Shown in pieces: positions 1-4,683 of a stretch of 6,695 nt of DNA. The notes under the pieces were generated by a model, which did no database searches, had not been told where the DNA came from, and was given only the letters and a program-made list of their open reading frames with translations. The number at the start of each line of letters is the position of its first letter. Position 1 is the stretch's first letter. A program made the translations under genes and the position numbers. Where the stretch lies: contig JAJECR010000385.1 in assembly GCA_022821935.1 (NCBI GenBank), positions 1 to 6,695 on the forward strand. Direction: 5' to 3'. This stretch comes from Candidatus Latescibacterota bacterium. GTDB taxonomy: Bacteria > JAAXHH01.

Positions 1-131
1 TGGATGAAGGAAAACTGCCGGTCGAAGACCTGATCACCCATGAAGTCAACCCCTCTGACTGCCAGTACGTCTACGACATGCTTGCGGATGTTCCCAGGGA
101 AGTGCTGGGCGTGGTGTTCAGGTGGGCTTGA
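1..131 (+). CDS. Zinc-type medium-chain alcohol dehydrogenase-like protein, C-terminal fragment
   Basis: The frame beginning at base 3 is open from the window edge to a TGA at 129-131 and encodes 42 residues. The pattern K-L-P-V-E-D-L-I-T-H-E-V, an acidic/aromatic helix (YVYDMLADVPREVLGVVF) and a terminal R-W-A match how zinc-dependent medium-chain dehydrogenases of the threonine/alcohol dehydrogenase superfamily end. In that family the 'LITH' stretch precedes the last helix and strand. The catalytic zinc ligands and Rossmann fold would lie upstream of the window, so substrate and cofactor cannot be judged. The gene is separated by 146 bases and a promoter from the next gene, so it is probably a separate transcription unit. 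Family assignment is fair; specific function is unknown. Confidence 0.6.
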   Translation, partial: DEGKLPVEDLITHEVNPSDCQYVYDMLADVPREVLGVVFRWA

Positions 132-170
132 TCCAACGCCATTTTCTCCTTGACTTGAACCCTGATTTTC

Positions 171-185
171 CCGTTAAGTTAACGG
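171..185. promoter_or_regulatory. Perfect 15-nt palindrome, candidate operator
   Basis: CCGTTAA-G-TTAACGG has 7-base arms matching perfectly around one central base. It is centred at 178, about 56 bases upstream of the start expected from the promoter at 199-227, a position usual for an activator or upstream repressor site. No T-run follows and the loop would be too tight, so it is not a good terminator. A degenerate copy lies at 252-262. Which protein binds it is unknown. Confidence 0.4.
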
Positions 186-198
186 TTGGATACCACCT

Positions 199-227
199 TT
201 GAGCCGGTGTGTCCAGCCATGTATAAC
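199..227 (+). promoter_or_regulatory. Sigma70-like promoter for the 278-4031 gene run
   Basis: TTGAGC (199-204) and TATAAC (222-227) are separated by 17 bases, close to the housekeeping consensus TTGACA-17-TATAAT. The predicted start is near 234, giving a leader of about 44 bases before the ATG at 278. A second TTGACT at 150-155 has only poor -10 candidates. The call rests on the motif match and on its place in the only sizeable gap before the sulfur-carrier gene. Confidence 0.5.
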
Positions 228-251
228 CATCTGTAAAAAAGGCATTTACCG

Positions 252-262
252 GTTAATTGAAC
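252..262. promoter_or_regulatory. Degenerate second copy of the 171-185 palindrome
   Basis: GTTAATTGAAC matches the core of the upstream palindrome (GTTAAGTTAAC, 173-183) at 9 of 11 bases and keeps dyad symmetry except at one pair. It would lie in the transcribed leader, 79 bases centre to centre from the first site, so the two flank the promoter. A chance match in this AT-richer leader is quite possible. Confidence 0.2.
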
Positions 263-277
263 TAGAGAGGATGCTCC

Positions 278-520
278 ATGACCGTTTCCGTCAAGCTCTT
301 TGCCACCCTGAGAAAATACCTGCCCGAAAACGCGGTCAACAAGACGGCTACGCTTGAGTTCGGCGACGAGGCCAAGGCGAGCGATATCATCGCGCAGTTG
401 GAAATCCCCGACGGCCACATACACCTGATCCTGATCGACGGTAAACATTCGTCTGAGGATACTCCCCTTACCGATGGTGCGGTGGTCAGCTTCTTTCCAC
501 CAATCGCCGGCGGCGCTTAG
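278..520 (+). CDS. ThiS/MoaD-family sulfur-carrier protein with Gly-Gly-Ala C-terminus
   Basis: This 80-residue protein has the size and layout of the ubiquitin-fold sulfur carriers. It opens with a basic beta strand (VSVKLFATLRKYLP, residues 3-16), has a central helix (about 33-42), a strand with the usual I-D-G turn (51-55), L-T-D-G (64-67) and ends F-P-P-I-A-G-G-A. In this family the diglycine is adenylated by an E1-like enzyme and converted to a thiocarboxylate that donates sulfur. Here Gly78-Gly79 is followed by one extra alanine, so the carrier must be trimmed before use. This is like HcyS-Ala, which HcyD cleaves in Wolinella succinogenes methionine synthesis. The start is supported by GAGAGG at 265-270, seven bases before the ATG. 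It is the first gene after the promoter, and the next gene starts five bases after its stop. A role in molybdopterin, tungstopterin or thiamine synthesis cannot be excluded; no moa or thi gene is in the window. Confidence 0.8.
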   Translation: MTVSVKLFATLRKYLPENAVNKTATLEFGDEAKASDIIAQLEIPDGHIHLILIDGKHSSEDTPLTDGAVVSFFPPIAGGA

Positions 521-525
521 GCCCG

Positions 526-819
526 GTGTCACAACACACCTATTACGGATTCAAGCTGGAAGACGCCGTCCGGGGATTGAAACGGGCGCTGCGGGATGAG
601 CGTATACCTGTCGTGTCGGTCCGCGAGGACGAAAGCAAGGTGGTCTTCGCGGTACAGATCGCATCGGAGACCGGGGAAATCAGCCTGGCCTACCATACCA
701 CGGCCACACATCCCCTGGCCAGGCTGGGCGATATACCTGCAATCGAGGTCACGGTCGACGAGCATCTGCCCGATGTCAAACCAGTGCTGACCATGGCGTT
801 TCTGCGGGGCGGAGGATGA
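526..819 (+). CDS. Small uncharacterised alpha/beta protein
   Basis: I do not recognise this 97-residue protein. It starts at a GTG five bases after the preceding stop. There is no strong ribosome binding site of its own, so translation is probably coupled to the sulfur-carrier gene. It has no signal peptide, membrane segment or cysteine. The reading suggests an N-terminal amphipathic helix (LEDAVRGLKRALRDE, about 11-25) followed by alternating strands (VVSV, VVFAVQI, EISLAY, AIEVTV, PVLTMAF), a compact cytoplasmic alpha+beta fold. It ends R-G-G-G, but those glycine codons coincide with the ribosome binding site of the next gene (GGAGGA, 811-816), so the tail need not be functional. Its position directly behind a sulfur carrier suggests, without proving, a partner role. 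Even codon choice and tight spacing on both sides support a real gene. Confidence 0.65.
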   Translation: MSQHTYYGFKLEDAVRGLKRALRDERIPVVSVREDESKVVFAVQIASETGEISLAYHTTATHPLARLGDIPAIEVTVDEHLPDVKPVLTMAFLRGGG

Positions 820-823
820 ACTG

Positions 824-2356
824 ATGCGTACTGGTTTAGTGGTTCCCGCGTTCGTTTCCTGCCTTCTGGCCTGTCTCCTGGCAACCCCTCTTCCGCTATC
901 GGCCCAGGCCTTCGGCAGTAGTCCGGCCGGCCAGATTTCCGTTGCCACATCCTCCCTGAATCAGCTTTCCGATCTCGACGCCGGGTTCCTGGTGCCTGAT
1001 TCCTTCAAGAAGGTCAGCGAAGCCTACGGCCGATATACCCGGGTCATCCGGGAAGGCAGATCGGCCCGGGATATCCAGCGGGCCTATTCGGAATTCGACG
1101 CCGCCCTGGTCCTGGCACGGGATAAACTGGAACGCGTGAATGAAGTGCTGATGATCCCGCTGGAGAAACGCGCGGCAGCCCGGCAGGCTAATGCTCCCGC
1201 CATGGTCCCGGACGCCTACGAAGCGGCTGAGAGACGCCTTGAGCGGGCCATTTCCAGGCTGGAAGACGACCGAGTCTCCGATGCCTTCGCCCAGGGACAG
1301 GAAGCAGCCACGCTCTACGATGACGCAAGGTCAGCGGTGATCGAGATGTCGCTTATCGGATCGGCGAGGATCGGGCTGTCGGAAGCCGAGAAGAAGGATT
1401 GGGACCGGCTTGCCCCGGCGTCCTTCGAACGGGCCCGCCGGTTGACAGACGAAGTGACCAGTGCCCTGGACCGAGGCGAACCCCTGTCCTTCGCGCTGCG
1501 CGACAAAGCCCAGGCCGCTGATTACGCAGTACGGCGCGCCATTGAGCTTGCTGCCCGGATCGACACTCTCCGCAAGGATCCCGGGAGTTGGGAGCTTGTG
1601 TTGCTGTCGCGGGAAAATCTGGCACGGGAAGCCGCCGATGTGGCGGGGATCACCGCCGATTTCCTGGCGAATGATCCGCAGGCGATTATGACGGAAAGCC
1701 TGCAGGCCCTCGCCGCGAAACAGGATTCTCTCGTCCTCCTGCTCGAAGGGGCGCAAGGGGACGCTGCGGCACTGAGGGCCGAGGTCGATTCCCTGCACCA
1801 GGCGATTGAGGAGCAGCAGATCCGCCTGTCGTCCATGGTGGAGAACTACCAGCAGGATCTTCAGCGGAGAAAGGAAGAGCTGGACCGGGAACGCCGGGAA
1901 CTCAGGGACTATCTGTATGAAAAGACCCAGCTGGATGCCGCCGCCCAGGCCCAGGAGCGTTTTTCGGACAGCGAGGCGATCGTGGTGCGGGAACCCGACC
2001 GGCTGACCCTGCGGCTCATCGGGCTGTCTTTCCAGGCGGGAAGAACGGAGATACCAGGCGGCGCGCGTGGGCTGCTCGAGAAGCTCGGGGAATTCCTGGT
2101 GTTGTATACCCAGACCCGCCTTGTCGTGGAGGGACATACTGATGCCACCGGCAAAGAGGACAAGAACCTCGAACTGTCCAAGGCCCGCGCCGATGCGGTC
2201 ATGCAGTTTCTGTCGGACCAGTCCGGCGTTGAGGTCGAACGTATGACCTCCACCGGCCTTGGCAGCGCTCAGCCCATCGCCAGCAACAATACGCGCAGAG
2301 GCAGGGAACAGAACCGAAGGATCGATATAGTCCTGACTTTCAGTAGAGAACTGTAG
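824..2356 (+). CDS. OmpA-family peptidoglycan-binding protein with helical-repeat periplasmic region
   Basis: This is a 510-residue exported protein. Residues 1-29 form a signal peptide with a likely signal peptidase I site after S-A-Q-A. Residues about 58-248 hold three related helical segments beginning V-P-D-S-F (58), V-P-D-A-Y (128) and A-P-A-S-F (197), reminiscent of DUF4398-type helical domains. Residues about 312-382 are a charged heptad-like coiled coil. Residues about 385-508 are an OmpA C-terminal domain with G-H-T-D-A-T-G (437-443) and G-R-E-Q-N-R-R-I-D-I (493-502). Asp440 and Arg455 have the same 15-residue spacing as the E. coli OmpA pair (D271, R286) that binds diaminopimelate of peptidoglycan. 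The protein therefore probably sits in the periplasm, attached to the cell wall, with a long rod reaching elsewhere. There is no beta-barrel domain. The ATG at 824 has GGAGGA seven bases upstream. The gene is co-oriented with and close to its neighbours, but no functional link to them is evident. Confidence 0.88.
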   Translation: MRTGLVVPAFVSCLLACLLATPLPLSAQAFGSSPAGQISVATSSLNQLSDLDAGFLVPDSFKKVSEAYGRYTRVIREGRSARDIQRAYSEFDAALVLARDKLERVNEVLMIPLEKRAAARQANAPAMVPDAYEAAERRLERAISRLEDDRVSDAFAQGQEAATLYDDARSAVIEMSLIGSARIGLSEAEKKDWDRLAPASFERARRLTDEVTSALDRGEPLSFALRDKAQAADYAVRRAIELAARIDTLRKDPGSWELVLLSRENLAREAADVAGITADFLANDPQAIMTESLQALAAKQDSLVLLLEGAQGDAAALRAEVDSLHQAIEEQQIRLSSMVENYQQDLQRRKEELDRERRELRDYLYEKTQLDAAAQAQERFSDSEAIVVREPDRLTLRLIGLSFQAGRTEIPGGARGLLEKLGEFLVLYTQTRLVVEGHTDATGKEDKNLELSKARADAVMQFLSDQSGVEVERMTSTGLGSAQPIASNNTRRGREQNRRIDIVLTFSREL

Positions 2357-2400
2357 CACGTATACAATTCGCTCCGTTGTAAGGGCGTTGCGTCCGTGAC

Positions 2401-2407
2401 GAGGAGG
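2401..2407 (+). promoter_or_regulatory. Strong ribosome binding site that fixes a TTG start
   Basis: GAGGAGG lies eight bases before TTG at 2416-2418, in the 59-base gap after the OmpA-family gene. The first in-frame ATG is at 2452, 45 bases from this site and too far to use it. The spacing decides for TTG as initiation codon of the RraA-family gene. Confidence 0.7.
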
Positions 2408-2415
2408 ACCCGATA

Positions 2416-3081
2416 TTGAGTAGAGAATCAGGCAGTGAACGCTACGAAGAGATGAAGGAAAAGCTGTTTTCGGCCGTGATCGCCGACGCCCTGGATGCCT
2501 GCGGCTATCGCGACCAGATCCTCCGGCACGACATCAGGCCCCTGTATCCCGGCGCGGTCGTGGCGGGCAGGGCGCTGACCGTGCTGTCCGTCGACGTGTA
2601 CGATATCCCCGACGAACCCTATAAGCTGGAACTGGAAGCCGTGGATGCCCTGAAACCCGGGGACGTCCTCGTGGCACAGACCAACGGCACGACGCGGAGC
2701 AGTCTATGGGGCGAACTCCTCTCGACCGCCGCCGAGGCCCGGGGCGCGCGCGGCGCGGTGATCGACGGGTTTACCCGGGATTCGCAGGCGATCGCCGACA
2801 TGGGTTTTCCGCTCTTCGTCCGCGGCATCGCGCCCTATGATTCGAAAGGACGGAGCGACGTCATCGCCTACAATACCCCGATCGACTGCGGCGGCGTGAA
2901 GGTGTTTCCGGGCGATCTCGTTTTTGGAGACTTCGACGGGGTCGTGGTCGTTCCCCAGGCCGCGGAGGAACAGGTACTGAAAGCGGCGTTTGAAAAGGCG
3001 GCGGAAGAGAAAGAAGTCAAGCAGGCTCTACAGAACGGCATGTCCGCCACAGCAGCCTTTGAGAAGTACGGCATACTCTGA
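2416..3081 (+). CDS. RraA-family protein (class II aldolase/decarboxylase-like)
   Basis: This 221-residue protein shows the RraA/HMG-aldolase fold. It has G-R-A-L-T-V (51-56), the nucleophile-loop region W-G-E-L (98-101), the D-G-F-T-R-D motif (117-122) and the highly conserved P-G-D-L-V-F-G-D-F-D-G-V-V-V-V-P (165-180). Proteins of this family are either 4-hydroxy-4-methyl-2-oxoglutarate aldolases/oxaloacetate decarboxylases, which use Arg and Asp of the R-D motif to hold substrate and divalent metal, or regulators that bind RNase E (RraA proper). This protein keeps R121-D122, so catalysis is possible, but the substrate cannot be named. Length is in the usual range, including the C-terminal helix (about 182-216). 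It starts at TTG, supported by GAGGAGG at 2401-2407. Its TGA overlaps the ATG of ftcD by one base, so the two are translationally coupled. A link to formiminoglutamate metabolism is suggested only by this arrangement. Older 'dimethylmenaquinone methyltransferase' labels for the family are misleading. Confidence 0.88.
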   Translation: MSRESGSERYEEMKEKLFSAVIADALDACGYRDQILRHDIRPLYPGAVVAGRALTVLSVDVYDIPDEPYKLELEAVDALKPGDVLVAQTNGTTRSSLWGELLSTAAEARGARGAVIDGFTRDSQAIADMGFPLFVRGIAPYDSKGRSDVIAYNTPIDCGGVKVFPGDLVFGDFDGVVVVPQAAEEQVLKAAFEKAAEEKEVKQALQNGMSATAAFEKYGIL

Positions 3082-4031
3082 TGAAGCCCCTCGTGGAGTG
3101 CGTGCCCAATTTCAGCGAAGGGCGCGATACGGGCATCGTGGAGGCCATCGCCGCCAGCATCGCCGCAATCGAAGGCGTCCACCTGGCCGGCATGGAAATG
3201 GACGGAGACCACAACCGCTCCGTGATCACCTTCATGGGCTCGCCCGAAGACGTCACCAGGGGCGCTTTCCAGGCCTGCAGAACGGCCCGGGACCTGATCG
3301 ACCTGAGAAGTCACCGCGGCGTGCACCCCCGAATCGGCGCCACGGACGTCATCCCCTTCATTCCCCTTTCCGATTACGCCTTTGCAGACTGCGTCTCCCT
3401 CGCCCGGGCCTGCGGCAGAGAGATCGGCCAGTCTCTCGGGATTCCCGTGTATTTCTATGGTCAAGCCGCCCTGAATGCGCGGCGCACTGAACTTCCGGAG
3501 ATACGCCGGGGAGGATTCGAGAGCCTGGTGAAGCAGTCCCAGCCGGAACCCGGGCGTCTGCCCGATGCCGGGCCGGACGCGGTCCACGAGGAGCCTGGCT
3601 GTCTGCCCGATGCCGGACCGGACACGGTCCACGTTTCCGCCGGTGCCACGGCGGTGGGTGTCCGTGATATTCTCGTTGCCTATAACGTGAACCTGGACAC
3701 CGACGACGTACGGGTTGCACGGACGATTGCCCGGGACATCCGGGAAAAGAACGGCGGCCTGCCCGGCATACGGGCGCTAGGGCTGCTGCTGCCGGGTCGG
3801 CATCTCGCCCAGGTATCCATGAACCTGACCGACTACCGCAAGACGAACATGGTTCAGGCTTTCCATGCGGTCACGCAACTCGCGGAAGCCGAAGGGGTCG
3901 AGGTCCTGGAGAGCGAACTGGTCGGACTCGCCCCCCGCGCGGCCATGGGCGGGGCGGCGCCCGAGGATCTGCGCATGGCTCCCCTGGATCCGGCCCGGTT
4001 CCTGGAATACCATACGCGGCTGTTCGCCTGA
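3081..4031 (+). CDS. ftcD: Glutamate formimidoyltransferase, stand-alone
   Basis: This 316-residue enzyme transfers the formimino group between N-formiminoglutamate and tetrahydrofolate (EC 2.1.2.5), the last step of one histidine degradation route and a feed into one-carbon metabolism in the cytoplasm. Seen in sequence are the N-terminal V-E-C-V-P-N-F-S-E-G (5-14), H-R-G-V-H-P-R-I-G-A-T-D-V-I-P-F-I-P (78-95) with His82 at the position of the catalytic histidine of the mammalian enzyme, S-A-G-A-T-A-V-G (186-193), Y-N-V-N-L (201-205) and S-M-N-L-T-D-Y (246-252). The cyclodeaminase domain of the mammalian fusion is absent, as in many bacteria. Residues 156-185 are a tandem pair of 15-residue units just before S-A-G-A-T; the family normally has one such unit, so this copy is lengthened. 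ATG overlaps the preceding TGA by one base. No hut genes are in view. Family identity is secure; the physiological role is inferred. Confidence 0.93.
   Translation: MKPLVECVPNFSEGRDTGIVEAIAASIAAIEGVHLAGMEMDGDHNRSVITFMGSPEDVTRGAFQACRTARDLIDLRSHRGVHPRIGATDVIPFIPLSDYAFADCVSLARACGREIGQSLGIPVYFYGQAALNARRTELPEIRRGGFESLVKQSQPEPGRLPDAGPDAVHEEPGCLPDAGPDTVHVSAGATAVGVRDILVAYNVNLDTDDVRVARTIARDIREKNGGLPGIRALGLLLPGRHLAQVSMNLTDYRKTNMVQAFHAVTQLAEAEGVEVLESELVGLAPRAAMGGAAPEDLRMAPLDPARFLEYHTRLFA
3546..3635 (+). repeat. In-frame 2 x 45-bp tandem duplication inside ftcD
   Basis: Unit 1 (3546-3590) and unit 2 (3591-3635) match at 37 of 45 bases by my count. They encode E-P-G-R-L-P-D-A-G-P-D-A-V-H-E and E-P-G-C-L-P-D-A-G-P-D-T-V-H-V. 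Of the eight differences, four are synonymous third-position changes (codons 1, 2, 3 and 9), two are single amino acid changes (R/C and A/T) and two fall in the last codon (E/V). The duplication is therefore not brand-new and has kept its frame. It lies in the loop between the N- and C-terminal subdomains. Confidence 0.85.
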
Positions 4032-4032
4032 T

Positions 4033-4138
4033 CTGTCTCCGGTGGTTCGCTGTGCTTCGTTCGCCGTTCCTTCCATCTTTCACGTCTCATTATCCCGCCA
4101 CACGTTGTCAGACGCGCCGATCCTCGATCCGGAGACAG
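4033..4138. repeat. Widely spaced 10-bp perfect inverted repeat in the ftcD-rrf2 gap
   Basis: CTGTCTCCGG at 4033-4042 is exactly complementary to CCGGAGACAG at 4129-4138, leaving an 86-base loop. The first arm begins two bases after the ftcD stop and the second ends 21 bases before the -35 box. There is no T-run, so it is not a standard terminator. It could pair in an ftcD read-through RNA. A chance origin cannot be excluded. Confidence 0.3.
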
Positions 4139-4158
4139 CCTCGCAGATCCATATTTGC

Positions 4159-4187
4159 TTGACTCCGTGCCGCCCTCTTCATATCAT
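4159..4187 (+). promoter_or_regulatory. Sigma70-like promoter of the rrf2-cysK-cysO-thrB operon
   Basis: TTGACT (4159-4164) and TATCAT (4182-4187) have an ideal 17-base spacer. The predicted transcription start, about 4193-4195, falls inside the repeat operator at 4192-4209, leaving a leader of about 40 bases before the ATG at 4233. Motif quality and location directly before a regulator gene make this the better of the two promoter calls in the window. Confidence 0.6.
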
Positions 4188-4191
4188 GTTG

Positions 4192-4209
4192 ACTAAATTA
4201 GTAAACTAA
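4192..4209. promoter_or_regulatory. Alternating-repeat operator, likely Rrf2 autoregulatory site
   Basis: ACTAA-A-TTAGT-AA-ACTAA contains three 5-base half-sites in alternating orientation (4192-4196, 4198-4202, 4205-4209), which makes two overlapping inverted repeats sharing the middle arm. It begins four bases after the -10 hexamer, so bound protein would block transcription start. Rrf2 regulators (IscR, CymR, NsrR) bind AT-rich imperfect dyads and often repress their own genes. The dimer contact could be either overlapping dyad. Confidence 0.5.
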
Positions 4210-4232
4210 ATCCCGGCGGACAGGGAGTACCT

Positions 4233-4673
4233 ATGCGGGTTTCAGCCAAAGCGGAGTATGCGTGCAGGGCGGTACTGGAGTTGACGCGCTACCACGACAA
4301 GGCGGAAGTCATCCATATCAGCGACATCGCCGTAAGGCAATCCATTCCCGAAAAATACCTCGTTCAGATCCTCCTGCAGCTGCAGCGCGCGGGCCTGGTC
4401 CGGAGCAAGCGCGGAGCGACCGGGGGCTATTCGCTCGCCAAGACTCCGGGCGAGATCTCGCTGGGCGACGTGATCCGGGCCATGGACGGCGCCCTGATCT
4501 CTATTGAAAGCCTGTCCGGAGACGCCGAGATATCGGACCAGTTGAGCGGCCAGCACGTGTTGAAGGACGTTTGGATGGGGGTGCAGGAACAACTCGGCGA
4601 GATCATGGACGGCATCACATTCGAAGACATCTCCAGGCAGGCGCAGAAGAGTCTGTCTATGTACTACATCTGA
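4233..4673 (+). CDS. Rrf2-family transcriptional regulator, CymR-like, lacking Fe-S cysteines
   Basis: This 146-residue winged-helix regulator opens M-R-V-S-A-K-A-E-Y-A, has the recognition helix region I-P-E-K-Y-L-V-Q-I-L (38-47), then L-x-x-A-G-L-V-R-S-K-R-G-A-T-G-G-Y-S-L (50-68), the wing typical of Rrf2 proteins, followed by the dimerisation helix. IscR, NsrR and RsrR carry cysteine or other ligands around residues 90-105 for an Fe-S cluster. Here that segment (A-L-I-S-I-E-S-L to Q-H-V-L) has no cysteine, and the only cysteine is Cys11. The ending S-M-Y-Y-I and the T-F-E-D-I segment resemble Bacillus CymR, the clusterless regulator of cysteine metabolism. ATG at 4233 is five bases after GGGAG (4223-4227). 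A promoter with an operator-like repeat precedes it and cysteine synthase follows after ten bases. It probably represses this operon in response to cysteine supply; the signal is inferred. Confidence 0.88.
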   Translation: MRVSAKAEYACRAVLELTRYHDKAEVIHISDIAVRQSIPEKYLVQILLQLQRAGLVRSKRGATGGYSLAKTPGEISLGDVIRAMDGALISIESLSGDAEISDQLSGQHVLKDVWMGVQEQLGEIMDGITFEDISRQAQKSLSMYYI

Positions 4674-4683
4674 AGGATAGCCC

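Noticed and set aside
171..185. Palindrome as a rho-independent terminator of the upstream dehydrogenase gene
   Set aside because: The stem is AT-rich with a very tight loop, and no T-run follows on either strand.
808..819. C-terminal Gly-Gly-Gly of the 97-aa protein as a third sulfur-carrier tail
   Set aside because: The protein lacks the ubiquitin-like carrier pattern, and the glycine codons are explained by the GGAGGA ribosome site of the following gene.
860..880. Lipobox L-L-A-C (residues 14-17) making the OmpA-family protein a lipoprotein
   Set aside because: The hydrophobic stretch continues past Cys17 to a good signal peptidase I site at A-Q-A (29). Leu at the -2 position is less typical for a lipobox. 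Not excluded, but less likely.
1331..2359. Long minus-strand open frame of 342 codons opposite the OmpA-family gene
   Set aside because: It is fully antisense to a gene with clear domains. Its composition is a shadow of GC-rich codon bias, and no family motif is visible.
2363..2381. TACAA...TTGTA inverted repeat in the gap before the RraA-family gene
   Set aside because: Arms are only five bases with a nine-base loop, and there are no promoter elements nearby; easily due to chance.
2452..2454. ATG at 2452 as start of the RraA-family gene
   Set aside because: It has no suitably spaced ribosome site, whereas GAGGAGG is eight bases before TTG at 2416.
2868..3632. Minus-strand open frame with an apparent repeated D-R-V-R-x-G-I-G-Q-T peptide
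   Set aside because: The repeat is the reverse image of the 45-bp duplication in ftcD. The frame spans two well-supported plus-strand genes.
4233..4673. Calling the regulator IscR
   Set aside because: The three cysteines that bind the Fe-S cluster in IscR are absent from the 90-105 region.
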